From: CBDIHP01 sp965279195
GTDB taxonomy: Bacteria > Planctomycetota > Planctomycetia > Isosphaerales > Isosphaeraceae
DNA: 64,000 nucleotides
Reading direction: 5' to 3'
NCBI GenBank assembly: GCA_965279195.1
Contig: CBDIHP010000039.1
Span: forward strand, 124,001 to 188,000
A program made the translations under genes and the position numbers. The notes beneath the pieces are model-generated. The model ran no database searches and was not told the origin of the DNA. It saw only the letters and a list, made by a program, of their open reading frames with translations. Of this stretch, positions 45,803-53,840 are shown piece by piece. Numbering within the stretch: position 1 is the stretch's first letter; each line of letters starts with the position of its first letter.

Positions 45803-47140
45803 ATGAACCCCGAGACACCGCCCGACATCGGCCCGATCGCGGCCGCCCCGACCGAACCGAAACCTTCACCCGGCCGGATCGTCTCGATCGACGCCTACCG
45901 CGGCCTCGTGATGATCCTGATGGCCTCGGCCATCGGCGAGGGGTTCTCGGCCCTCAGCCAGAAGGACCCATCGAACATCCCGCTGAACGTCCTCACCCTC
46001 CAGTTCGAACACCTCGAATGGCGAGGGATCACCATCTGGGACATGATCCAGCCGTCGTTCATGTTCCTGGTGGGCGTGTCGCTGCCGTTCTCCATGGCCG
46101 CCCGTTCCGCGAAGGGCCAGGGCTGGTGGCGGCAATTCGGCCACGCCCTGACGCGATCACTCATCCTGGTCGCGATGGGCGTCTTCCTCGCCTCGGGCGG
46201 GGCGCCGCAGACGAACTGGACCTTCACCAACGTCCTGGCTCAGATCGGACTGGGCTATCCGGTACTCTTCCTCGCCGCGCGCTGGAGGCCGTCGTTCCAG
46301 GTCTCTTTGATCCTCGCAATCCTGGTCGGCTACTGGGCCTGGTTCGCGGCCTATCCGCTGCCGGACGCCCGCCTCGAACGCGAGCCCGACCCCCCGGTCG
46401 CCGAACGCCCGGGCTCGGGCCAGCCCGAGGACGACCAGCGTCGCTTGCCGTTCGAATATCACTGGGCGAAGCACACCAACGCCGCCGCCCGGTTCGACCG
46501 GACGTTCCTCAACCTGTTCCCCGTCCCCGACGGTCGCGTCTTCGAGATCAACCCGGGCGGCTACACGACCCTGAACTTCGTGCCTTCGATCGCGACCATG
46601 CTGCTGGGCCTGCTCGCAGGCCAGATCCTCGCCGGCGACACGGACCCGCGCCGGAAGCTGGTGCGGCTCTTCCTCGCCGGCGCCCCCTGTATCCTCATCG
46701 GGACATTGCTGGATACGAGCATCCTCGACGTCACGCTCTGCCCGATGGTCAAGCGGATCTGGACCCCGTCGTGGGCCCTGATGAGCGGCGGGGTCGCCTT
46801 CGTGGTCCTCGGCCTCTTCTACGCGACGACCGACGCCGTCCGGATACGCTCGTGGGTGTTCCCGCTGGTCATCGTGGGGACGAACTCGATCGCGTTCTAC
46901 CTGATGGCGCAACTGATCAAGCCCTGGATCCGCTCGACCCTCCGGACGCATCTGACGACCCTGATGTACATCCTCGCGACCGGCGGGGCGTTCCCGAAGG
47001 GCACGACCGTCCGCATCGCCCCGTCGGGCATGCTCTTCCCGGGGAACGCCGGCACGCTGCTCGACCACCTCGCGATCACCGCCGCGCTCTGGCTGATCGC
47101 GCTCTGGATGTACCGCCGCAAGATCTTCCTGCGCGTCTGA
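45803..47140 (+). CDS. DUF5009/HGSNAT-like membrane acyltransferase
   Basis: 445 residues. The first membrane segment reads GRIVSIDAYRGLVMILMAS, the characteristic start of DUF5009 and heparan-alpha-glucosaminide N-acetyltransferase-like proteins. ITIWDMIQPSFMFLVGVSLP and ALTRSLILVAMGVFL follow, then about eight further helices. Related proteins acetylate sugars across a membrane; in bacteria the role is poorly known. The ATG at 45803 begins 24 bases after TCATATCGCTCATACACC, with no strong Shine-Dalgarno site. It is flanked by convergent genes on both sides. Confidence 0.82.
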   Translation: MNPETPPDIGPIAAAPTEPKPSPGRIVSIDAYRGLVMILMASAIGEGFSALSQKDPSNIPLNVLTLQFEHLEWRGITIWDMIQPSFMFLVGVSLPFSMAARSAKGQGWWRQFGHALTRSLILVAMGVFLASGGAPQTNWTFTNVLAQIGLGYPVLFLAARWRPSFQVSLILAILVGYWAWFAAYPLPDARLEREPDPPVAERPGSGQPEDDQRRLPFEYHWAKHTNAAARFDRTFLNLFPVPDGRVFEINPGGYTTLNFVPSIATMLLGLLAGQILAGDTDPRRKLVRLFLAGAPCILIGTLLDTSILDVTLCPMVKRIWTPSWALMSGGVAFVVLGLFYATTDAVRIRSWVFPLVIVGTNSIAFYLMAQLIKPWIRSTLRTHLTTLMYILATGGAFPKGTTVRIAPSGMLFPGNAGTLLDHLAITAALWLIALWMYRRKIFLRV

Positions 47141-47146
47141 TCGGGT

Positions 47147-48280
47147 TCAGCGGTCGCCGTCCAGCGACTCGATGTCCTGGACGACGATCAGGCGGGCCTT
47201 GAGATTCTCGTCGTAGCGGACCCGCCCGTTGACCCCGACCTTCTTGCCGTAGAGCGGCGGCAGATCCAGCCCGACCGGGACCTGGAGGTACGCCAGGAGC
47301 TTGCCCTCGGTGTTGATCAGCGCCGGGACCTTCGTGCCCTCGACCCTCATGGAACTCGGCTGGAGGAGCCCCTTCGCCTTGAAACGGCGGTCGGGCTCGA
47401 TCCGGACCGATTCGAGGATTTTCCGGACGGATTCGACCTCCGCGTCCCGGCGTCGGCTTTCGGCGACGAGGGCCTCGAACTCCCGGGCGGCGTTGCCGGC
47501 GCCCATCTCCGCCTCCACCTCGGCGATCCGGCGGTCCAGGGTCTCGCGCATCTGCGGATTCGTCGCCTGGTCGCGCAACTCCCGGTAACGGCGGAGGACG
47601 GGCTTCAGGTCCCAGGACGTCAGCGGATCCGAGATCGATGCGCGATGGAACGCGTCCGCGAGCGAGAGGTCCCCGGTCGGGTCGTTGGCCTCCAACGCGT
47701 CCCCGGGTGCCCCGGCGCGGATGGTCCGTTCGTCCCGGCCTGGGGCCGGTCGCCTCGCCGTCCCCGGGAGAGGCAACTTCACCAGTCCCGATCGGATGTA
47801 ACGGCCTTCCCAGGGGGGGGGCTCGATCGCGATCCAGGTGCGGTGCCCTACGGATTGGGGTAGCACCAGCGCGGGCCGCTCGACGAGCCTCAGGGGCGTG
47901 CCTTTTCGCAGGGTGACCCCGACGGGACCGGGGAGTTTCGCCCCCGCCCGGCCGAATCGGGTCGGGGCACCCTCCCGGGTCACCCAGGCCTGTCCGTCGT
48001 CCGTTGTCTCGATGTCGGCGAGGTCGATCCAGTCGAAGGTGCCCGGCGGAGGGGCGATGGCAATCCAGCCGCGGCCTGGCGTTTGGAGGACTCGCACCCG
48101 GGCACCGGCTGGCAGCCGGCCGACCGACTGGGCGGACGGATCGGGGGACTCATGGACCTCCGCCCCGCCGGCCAGGACGATCGCCTCCTGCCCGGGCGCG
48201 CGGGTTCCCATCACTCCGAGCAGGAGCAGGGCCGCGAGCAGGGTCAGGGCCATCCTTGGCAGGAGCATCGGGTCGTCCAT
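47147..48280 (-). CDS. Secreted SH3-like domain protein with coiled coil
   Basis: 377 residues from ATG 48280; an upstream ATG at 48364 adds 28 residues with no signal. The N-terminus is a signal peptide (LPRMALTLLAALLLLGVMG). An SH3-type domain follows (about 35-90, VLAGGAEVHESPDPSAQSVG and GWIAIAPPPGTFDWIDL), then a second related strand set (VTLRKGTPLRLVERPALVLP, TWIAIEPPPWEGRYIRSGLV). A helical region with RELRDQATNPQMRETLDRRI looks coiled-coil. The C-terminus is a small beta domain (GVNGRVRYDENL). It probably acts in the cell envelope. It converges on the DUF5009 gene, with six bases between stops. No specific function is known to me. Confidence 0.7.
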   Translation of the reverse strand: MDDPMLLPRMALTLLAALLLLGVMGTRAPGQEAIVLAGGAEVHESPDPSAQSVGRLPAGARVRVLQTPGRGWIAIAPPPGTFDWIDLADIETTDDGQAWVTREGAPTRFGRAGAKLPGPVGVTLRKGTPLRLVERPALVLPQSVGHRTWIAIEPPPWEGRYIRSGLVKLPLPGTARRPAPGRDERTIRAGAPGDALEANDPTGDLSLADAFHRASISDPLTSWDLKPVLRRYRELRDQATNPQMRETLDRRIAEVEAEMGAGNAAREFEALVAESRRRDAEVESVRKILESVRIEPDRRFKAKGLLQPSSMRVEGTKVPALINTEGKLLAYLQVPVGLDLPPLYGKKVGVNGRVRYDENLKARLIVVQDIESLDGDR

Positions 48281-48371
48281 CGGGCGCGAACCTCGCGCGC
48301 ACTGAGGGCGCCGGGCCGCAAGAGGGAACCGCCACGGAGTATCGCAATAGGCCGGTTCCGTCAATCCGAAC

Positions 48372-48635
48372 TCAGCGGGCGACCCACGAGTAGACCGCGT
48401 AGAGCCCGGCCACGACGCCGATCAGGATCCACCAGGGTTTCGGGGTCCGGGGGACGTCTTCCCGAGAGAGGTATTTTCCGCAGATCGGGCACCGCTCGGA
48501 GTCGCCGTAGATCGACGCGCCGCAGTGGGGGCAAGGGTCGTTGCCGTCGTCGTCCTCATCGCCCTCGTCGTCGCCCTCCCAGTCGTCGGGGCCGTCGAAA
48601 TCGTCGTCGTGGACCAGGTCGACTCGGATACCCAT
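48372..48635 (-). CDS. Small zinc-ribbon membrane protein
   Basis: 87 residues from ATG 48635. An acidic N-terminus of Asp/Glu-rich sequence (DDDFDGPDDWEGDDEGDEDD) is followed by a zinc ribbon with two Cys pairs (CPHC and CPIC, 14 residues apart). A single C-terminal membrane segment follows (WWILIGVVAGLYAVYSW). Its start faces the PycTM-like pair across a 219-base divergent gap. The function is unknown. Longer readings to 49013 would overlap the divergent gene and are rejected. Confidence 0.7.
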   Translation of the reverse strand: MGIRVDLVHDDDFDGPDDWEGDDEGDEDDDGNDPCPHCGASIYGDSERCPICGKYLSREDVPRTPKPWWILIGVVAGLYAVYSWVAR

Positions 48636-48805
48636 GGCACACACCCCGGACGTTATGAGGACGACAGGTGCAGTCTGACGGGCAGACCTCTCGAATACCA
48701 AGAAAAAGCCTGGGAATCGCAGCGACGGTGGCCGTTTCCCTCGCCCGGAATCGTACCCCGCGACTTGACCCGAGGTTCGAATTCTCGATAGCCTCGAATC
48801 CGACG

Positions 48806-48831
48806 CCGGGCGAGGACATGCCCGGTTTTTT
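48806..48831 (+). terminator. Intrinsic-terminator-like hairpin in the leader of the PycTM-like pair
   Basis: CCGGGC (48806-48811), an eight-base loop GAGGACAT, GCCCGG (48820-48825) and six T at 48826-48831, all reading toward the ATG at 48855. No plus-strand gene lies between here and the DUF5009 stop at 47140, so the stem does not obviously end an upstream gene. It may be an attenuator. CCTCG at 48792-48796 could pair with CGAGG at 48811-48815, which would compete with the terminator stem. Confidence 0.55.
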
Positions 48832-48854
48832 GTGAGCCCGGAGTCCGACTCCCC

Positions 48855-49469
48855 ATGAGCCAGGCACCCACGAGCCTGCCCACCGATCGCGACGATGCGC
48901 CCGCCGTCGTCCCGATGTCCGCCGGGAGCCCCGTCCTGCCCGATCATCCCGGGGTGTTCCGGACGTTCGACGCTGGGGCGACCCTGGTCTTCCGGACCCC
49001 GCTCCAGGAGCACCCGCCCGCCGCCGACACCAAGGCCGCCGCGATCCTGACCGGGTTCGGCCTGATGTTCACGATCCTCGGCCGGTTCGGCGAGGTCTTC
49101 AGCACCGAACTATTCGCGACCGGCAACGAACGCTGGCTGCTGATCTTCCTGCTGATGGCCTTCACGGGGATGTCCTTCATCGCGATCGTCCAGGCGTTCC
49201 GGACCCTGATCCCCCGGTTTCCGCCGGCCCCGCCGAGTTTGGCGTTCTTCGGCGACATCGCGAAGCTGTCGCTGGAGGAGTATGTGGCCAGGGTCGAGGC
49301 GATCAGCGAGGAGGACGCGCTCGAAGAGATGCTCAAGTATAACCATACGCTTTCGACGATCATCGTCACCAAGTTCACCAACCTCAAGCTGGGGATCAAG
49401 TACATCCGCGCCGCGTTCGCCTGCTGGATCGTCCTCATCTTCCTGATCAACGCCGGGATGCGCTTCTGA
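48855..49469 (+). CDS. Pycsar-effector-type (PycTM) membrane protein 1
   Basis: 204 residues. It matches the DUF5706/PycTM pattern. A Pro/Asp-rich N-terminus leads to PPAADTKAAAILT (residues 54-66) at the start of TM1 (about 61-78). TM2 is at about 93-114. A cytosolic stretch contains FFGDIAKLSLEEY (131-143) and an acidic helix (EEDALEEMLKYNH). TM3 is at about 186-202. In the Pycsar anti-phage system, cCMP or cUMP triggers PycTM effectors to depolarise the membrane. No cyclase gene lies in this window, so a defence role is only inferred. It overlaps the next gene by one base (TGATG) and shares a leader hairpin. Confidence 0.68.
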   Translation: MSQAPTSLPTDRDDAPAVVPMSAGSPVLPDHPGVFRTFDAGATLVFRTPLQEHPPAADTKAAAILTGFGLMFTILGRFGEVFSTELFATGNERWLLIFLLMAFTGMSFIAIVQAFRTLIPRFPPAPPSLAFFGDIAKLSLEEYVARVEAISEEDALEEMLKYNHTLSTIIVTKFTNLKLGIKYIRAAFACWIVLIFLINAGMRF

Positions 49470-50029
49470 TGGATAACCACACGCCCGCCTTCCCGCCGGC
49501 GACCGGGCCGCCGTCCCTCGGCGCCCTGCGGCTCGCCTTTTACACTCCGGTGCGCGAGTATCCGCCCCTGGCCGACCGCAAGGCCACGATCCTCCTGGCG
49601 GCGAACTCGCTCATGCTCACGGTCCTGCTGTTCTTCAGCGGGGCCGTCGAGCGGCTTTTCCGCGAGGGGATCATCTGGCTCAACATCCTCGGGGCGCTGG
49701 AGGTCGGTTGCCTGGGATTCCTGCTGGCCTTCGGCTCTTACCAGGCGTTCAAGGCGCTCGTGATCCCGTTCCCTAAGCTCACCGATTGCGTCACCTTCTA
49801 CGGCGACATCGCCGCGATGCCCCTGGAGGAATATCGCCGGCAGGCGCGCGGAGTGGACTACCCGGAAGCCCTCCGGGCGATGCTGAGGTACAATCATGCC
49901 GTGTCCGTGCTCTGCGTCACGAAGTTCCGGCATGTCGACCTTTCGACCCGCTGCGTCCGCGCGACGTTCGAGCTCTGGATCATCCTGATCGTCATGATCT
50001 CGATCTGCCAGCGCATCGTCGTGCACTGA
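49469..50029 (+). CDS. Pycsar-effector-type (PycTM) membrane protein 2
   Basis: 186 residues, a paralogue of the preceding gene. Matching landmarks are [13 protein letters not shown] (32-44), TM1 about 40-58, TM2 about 68-94, [13 protein letters not shown] (110-122) and AMLRYNH (137-143), then VTKF and TM3 about 164-183. The two share the spacing of the P-x-AD-x-KA, GDIA-x2-x2-LEEY and ML-x-YNH blocks. Its ATG overlaps the previous TGA by one base, so translation is coupled and the two may form a heteromer. hemB follows with a gap of 37 bases, so it may be co-transcribed. Confidence 0.68.
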   Translation: MDNHTPAFPPATGPPSLGALRLAFYTPVREYPPLADRKATILLAANSLMLTVLLFFSGAVERLFREGIIWLNILGALEVGCLGFLLAFGSYQAFKALVIPFPKLTDCVTFYGDIAAMPLEEYRRQARGVDYPEALRAMLRYNHAVSVLCVTKFRHVDLSTRCVRATFELWIILIVMISICQRIVVH

Positions 50030-50066
50030 GCGGGTCCGGAGAGCTGGTCGTCGAAAGGCCGTCGCG

Positions 50067-51074
50067 ATGAGCTGGGAGTCGTCCTCGCCGTTTCCGATCC
50101 GCCGCCCCCGCCGGTTGCGGAGCCACCCCAAGCTCCGCGACCTCGTCCGCGAGGAACGGCTCACCGTCGATGACCTGATCTTCCCCCTGTTCATCTACCA
50201 CGGCCGCGAACTCAAGCGCGAGATCGGCTCGATGCCGGGCCAGTACCAGTGGTCGCTCGACCGCCTCCCCGAGGCCGTCGACGAGGTCGTCGCCGCGAAG
50301 ATCCCCGCCGTCCTCCTCTTCGGCATCCCCGAGCACAAGGACGCCACCGGCGCACCCGCCTGCGACGACACGGGCATCGTCCAGGAGGCCATCCGTGTCA
50401 TCAAGAAACGGGCACCGGGCCTGCTGGTCATCACCGACGTCTGCTTCTGCGAGTACACCGACCACGGACACTGCGGCCCATTGAAGGAAGGCGTCGGCGG
50501 CCAGCTCGACGTCGACAATGACGCGACCCTGCCGCTCCTCGGCGCCCAGGCGTTGAGCCACGCCAGGGCGGGGGCCGACGTCGTCGCCCCCTCGGGAATG
50601 ATGGACGGCATGGTCCAGGCGATCCGCAAGGGGCTCGACGAGGGCGGGTATCCGAACGTCCCGATCCTGTCCTATGCGGCGAAGTTCGCCAGCGGGTACT
50701 ACGGCCCGTTCCGCGAGGCGGCCGAGAGCACGCCGAGCTTCGGCGATCGGCGGTCCTATCAGATGGACCCCGCCAACGGCGACGAGGCGATCCGCGAGGT
50801 CGCGATCGACCTCGCCGAGGGGGCCGACATGGTGATGGTGAAGCCTGCCTTGGCGTACCTCGACATCGCGAGGCGGATCAAGGAGCGGTTCGCCGTCCCC
50901 CTCGCCGCCTACAACGTCTCGGGCGAGTACGCGATGGTGAAGGCCGCCGCCCGCAACGGCTGGATCGACGAGCGGCGGGTCGTGCTGGAAACCCTGACCG
51001 GGTTCAAGCGGGCCGGGATCGATATGATCATCACCTATCACGCCCTGGACGTCGCCCGCTGGCTCAACGACTGA
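50067..51074 (+). CDS. hemB: Delta-aminolevulinic acid dehydratase (porphobilinogen synthase) HemB
   Basis: 335 residues. HemB joins two 5-aminolevulinate molecules to porphobilinogen. The two catalytic lysines are in YAAKFASG (K206) and MVMVKPAL (K259). The zinc site [14 protein letters not shown] carries Cys126, Cys128 and Cys136, which marks the Zn-dependent form. An allosteric Mg region ([11 protein letters not shown]) follows. It is 41 bases upstream of hemL, an operon of consecutive tetrapyrrole steps. Confidence 0.97.
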   Translation: MSWESSSPFPIRRPRRLRSHPKLRDLVREERLTVDDLIFPLFIYHGRELKREIGSMPGQYQWSLDRLPEAVDEVVAAKIPAVLLFGIPEHKDATGAPACDDTGIVQEAIRVIKKRAPGLLVITDVCFCEYTDHGHCGPLKEGVGGQLDVDNDATLPLLGAQALSHARAGADVVAPSGMMDGMVQAIRKGLDEGGYPNVPILSYAAKFASGYYGPFREAAESTPSFGDRRSYQMDPANGDEAIREVAIDLAEGADMVMVKPALAYLDIARRIKERFAVPLAAYNVSGEYAMVKAAARNGWIDERRVVLETLTGFKRAGIDMIITYHALDVARWLND

Positions 51075-51114
51075 ACGGCAACGCGTGTCGGCTTGAAGAG
51101 ATTTTGAGGCAAAG

Positions 51115-52443
51115 ATGAGCAGCAGCAAGACCCCGGCCCGCTCGCGGCCCGATTATGTCCTCGGCAAGAGCCACGACGCGTTCGTCCGGGCCAACAAGTC
51201 GATCCCCGGCGGCGTCAACAGCCCCGCGAGGGCCTTCGGCGCCGTCGGCGGCGAGCCCCCCTTCATGGCCAGGGCCGAGGGGGCGTATCTCTACGACATC
51301 GACGGCAACCAGTACGTCGACTACATCGGCTCCTGGGGCCCGATGATCCTCGGCCACGGCCACCCCGAGGTGAAGAAGGCCGTCCACGAGGCGATGGAGA
51401 CCGGCTCCAGCTTCGGCGCCCCGACCTTGCGCGAGGTCGAGATCGCCGAGGCCGTGATCGAGGCCGTCCCCTCGATCGAGAAGGTCCGCTTCGTCTCCTC
51501 CGGGACCGAGGCGGCGATGTCCGCCGTCCGTGTCGTGCGCGGCGTGACCGGCCGAAACAAGGTCATCAAGATGACCGGGCACTATCACGGCCACGTCGAC
51601 GCCCTGCTCGTCCAGGCCGGCTCGGCGGCGACGACGCTCGGCACGCCCAACAGCCCGGGCGTCACCCCCGGCGCGGTGGCCGACACGATCCTCTGCCCGT
51701 TCAACGACCTCGACGCCATCAAGGCCGCGTTCGTCGCCCATCCCGGCCAGATCGCCGCCGTGATGCTCGAACCGGTCGCGGGCAACATGGGGCTGGTCCC
51801 GCCCCGCTCGGGATATCTCGAAGGCCTGCGCGAGATCACCGAGAAGGACGGGGCCTTCCTGTTCTTCGACGAGGTGATGACCGGCTTTCGCCTGGCTCTC
51901 GGCGGGGCTCAGGAGCGGTTCGGGGTCACCCCGGACATGACCGCGCTGGGCAAGATCATCGGCGGCGGTCTCCCCGCCGCGGCCTACGGCGGGCCCTCGC
52001 GAGTGATGGACTTCGTCTCCCCCGCCGGGCCGATCTATCAGGCCGGGACCCTCTCCGGCAACCCCCTCGCGATGGCCGCCGGGCTGACCACGCTCCGGAT
52101 CCTCAGCGACGAATCCCCCTACGAGCGACTGGAAAAGCGCTCCGGACGCCTGGCCGACGGGCTGACAAAGGCCGCCACCGATCTGAAGGTCCCCCACGTC
52201 GTCCAGCGCGTCGGGTCGATGCTGACCCTCTTCTTCCACGACGGCCCCGTCCATAACTACGAGGACGCCAAGCGGAGCGACACGGCCCTCTTCGGCCGGT
52301 TCTTCTGGGAGATGCTCGCCCGTGGCGTCTACCTCCCCTGCAGCCAGTTCGAAGCCGCCTTCGTCTCCGCCGCCCACACCGACGCCGACATCGACCACAC
52401 CATCAAGGCCGCCGGCGAAGCCCTGAAAGCCGCCCTCGCGTAA
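51115..52443 (+). CDS. hemL: Glutamate-1-semialdehyde 2,1-aminomutase HemL
   Basis: 442 residues. HemL makes 5-aminolevulinate from glutamate-1-semialdehyde, the step before HemB. The PLP-binding lysine is K280 in ALGKIIGGGLP. NSPARAFGAVGGEPPF, VRFVSSGTEAAMSAVR and FLFFDEVMTGFRL are family signatures. Its order after hemB is the reverse of the pathway, but they are probably one transcript. GAGG lies five bases before the ATG. The double-hairpin repeat follows directly. Confidence 0.97.
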   Translation: MSSSKTPARSRPDYVLGKSHDAFVRANKSIPGGVNSPARAFGAVGGEPPFMARAEGAYLYDIDGNQYVDYIGSWGPMILGHGHPEVKKAVHEAMETGSSFGAPTLREVEIAEAVIEAVPSIEKVRFVSSGTEAAMSAVRVVRGVTGRNKVIKMTGHYHGHVDALLVQAGSAATTLGTPNSPGVTPGAVADTILCPFNDLDAIKAAFVAHPGQIAAVMLEPVAGNMGLVPPRSGYLEGLREITEKDGAFLFFDEVMTGFRLALGGAQERFGVTPDMTALGKIIGGGLPAAAYGGPSRVMDFVSPAGPIYQAGTLSGNPLAMAAGLTTLRILSDESPYERLEKRSGRLADGLTKAATDLKVPHVVQRVGSMLTLFFHDGPVHNYEDAKRSDTALFGRFFWEMLARGVYLPCSQFEAAFVSAAHTDADIDHTIKAAGEALKAALA

Positions 52444-52453
52444 CCACAAACCT

Positions 52454-52506
52454 GGAGTGCGGAAGCTCGCTTCCGCTCTGTTCTCGCGGAACTTGCTCCG
52501 CACTCC
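52454..52506. repeat. Double-hairpin intergenic repeat, copy 2
   Basis: Reading toward the plus strand: GGAGTGCGGAAGCTCGCTTC, then CGC, then a spacer and the stem CGCGGAACTTGCTCCGC with a single mismatch, flanked by GGAGTGC and GCACTCC. In reverse complement it matches 32084-32135 over about 48 bases. It lies just after the hemL stop and could also end or protect the hem transcript. Confidence 0.65.
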
Positions 52507-52702
52507 GGCTGGTCCTGGGCTCGCGCAAGGGCTTGGCTTCCCGAGGAGATGGTCGGCTTGACCATAGTCGGGCTTCCGGCTACTGTCCCGTCGCACGTCG
52601 CGACCGCCCAAGAAGTTGGTCGCGGTCCCGGCCTGTGCTCGGGCGATCCCAAGGATGGGGACGCATTCCGGCGCGGGCCTGCAAGACGGGCGAGGGTGGT
52701 TC

Positions 52703-53821
52703 ATGGAGGATGTCCCCGCCGGTCCGGCGAGCCCGGAGTTGGTGTCGAGGCCGAGCTTGACGGTCGTGATCCCCGTCCACAACGGGGGCCGCGACTTCGA
52801 GACCTGCCTGCGCGCCCTCCGCGAATCGACCTGGACGGATCTTGAACTCCTGGTCGTCGATGACGGTTCCTCCGACGCCTCCGCCCGAGCGGCGAGGGCG
52901 TCGGGGGCCGTCGTCCTTTCGAACATCAAGCCGCTCGGGCCGGCCGCCGCCCGGAACCTCGGGGCCAAATCGGCGCGCGGGGACCTCATCTTCTTCCTCG
53001 ACGCCGACGTCGCCGTCCATCCGTCCACCATCGAGCGGGCTTACCGCCGCTTCCAGGCCGACCCGTCCCTCGACGCCCTCTTCGGCTCGTACGACGACCG
53101 GCCCGAGAAGCCCGGGGTCGTCAGCCGCTTCCGCAATCTTTTGCACCATTACGTGCATCAGAGCGGATCCTTCGAGGACGAAGCCCGACCCGCCGTCACA
53201 TTCTGGACGGGTTGCGGCGCGATCCGTCGCGAGACGTTCCTGAAGCACGGCGGCTTCGACCCCCGCCTCTACCGACGTCCGGCCATCGAGGACATCGAAC
53301 TCGGAGACCGGATCGTCCGGGCCGGGGGGAAGATCTCCCTCGTCCGGGACCTGCTCGCGACGCATCTCAAACGCTGGACGCTGTTTGAGATGATCCGGAC
53401 GGACATCTTCCGGCGCGGGGTGCCGTGGATGCTGCTCCTGAAACGCCAGGGCCAGCCCCGGGCCGACCTGAACGTGAGCGCCCCCCAGAAGCTGAGCGTC
53501 GCCGCCACGGGGCTGGCGATCCTGTCGGCCCTGGGAATTGGGTTTGTTCCCGCACTTTTTTTCCTGACCCTGATTTGTCTGGGCCTCGTGCTGGCCCTGA
53601 ATGCGCAGTTCTACCGGTTCCTCCTGCCGAGGCTGGGCCTGGTCGGGACTCTGGCATCGTTCCCGCTGCACCTCCTCTACTTCTGCTGCTGCGGCGCGTC
53701 GGTCGTCCTGGCCAATGCCTACTGGTACACCCGGGGCCGTTCGCGACGTCACGTCCATGAGGCGATCCCCAGACCGCTCGGGGCCCTCGAACGGTCGCGG
53801 CAACGCACCCCCTCCCGCTAG
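52703..53821 (+). CDS. Glycosyltransferase family 2
   Basis: 372 residues from ATG 52703, with GAGGGTGG just upstream. An upstream in-frame ATG at 52616 lacks the site. The N-terminal GT-A fold includes LTVVIPVHNGGRDFETCLRA, ELLVVDDGSSD and the DxD motif in IFFLDADVAV, followed by an acceptor-side GAIRRETFLKHGGFDPRLY. Two or three C-terminal membrane segments (LSVAATGLAILSALG, FVPALFFLTLICLGLVLAL and SFPLHLLYFCCCGASVVLA) anchor it. It likely polymerises or adds sugar to a polysaccharide at the membrane. A GT4 gene follows 19 bases later. Confidence 0.9.
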   Translation: MEDVPAGPASPELVSRPSLTVVIPVHNGGRDFETCLRALRESTWTDLELLVVDDGSSDASARAARASGAVVLSNIKPLGPAAARNLGAKSARGDLIFFLDADVAVHPSTIERAYRRFQADPSLDALFGSYDDRPEKPGVVSRFRNLLHHYVHQSGSFEDEARPAVTFWTGCGAIRRETFLKHGGFDPRLYRRPAIEDIELGDRIVRAGGKISLVRDLLATHLKRWTLFEMIRTDIFRRGVPWMLLLKRQGQPRADLNVSAPQKLSVAATGLAILSALGIGFVPALFFLTLICLGLVLALNAQFYRFLLPRLGLVGTLASFPLHLLYFCCCGASVVLANAYWYTRGRSRRHVHEAIPRPLGALERSRQRTPSR

Positions 53822-53840
53822 TTTCAACCCGAGGCGCACC

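Noticed and set aside
48636..49013. Longer N-terminus for the zinc-ribbon protein
   Set aside because: The extension would overlap the divergent PycTM-like gene and consists of Arg/Gly-rich sequence. ATG 48635 gives a coherent small protein.
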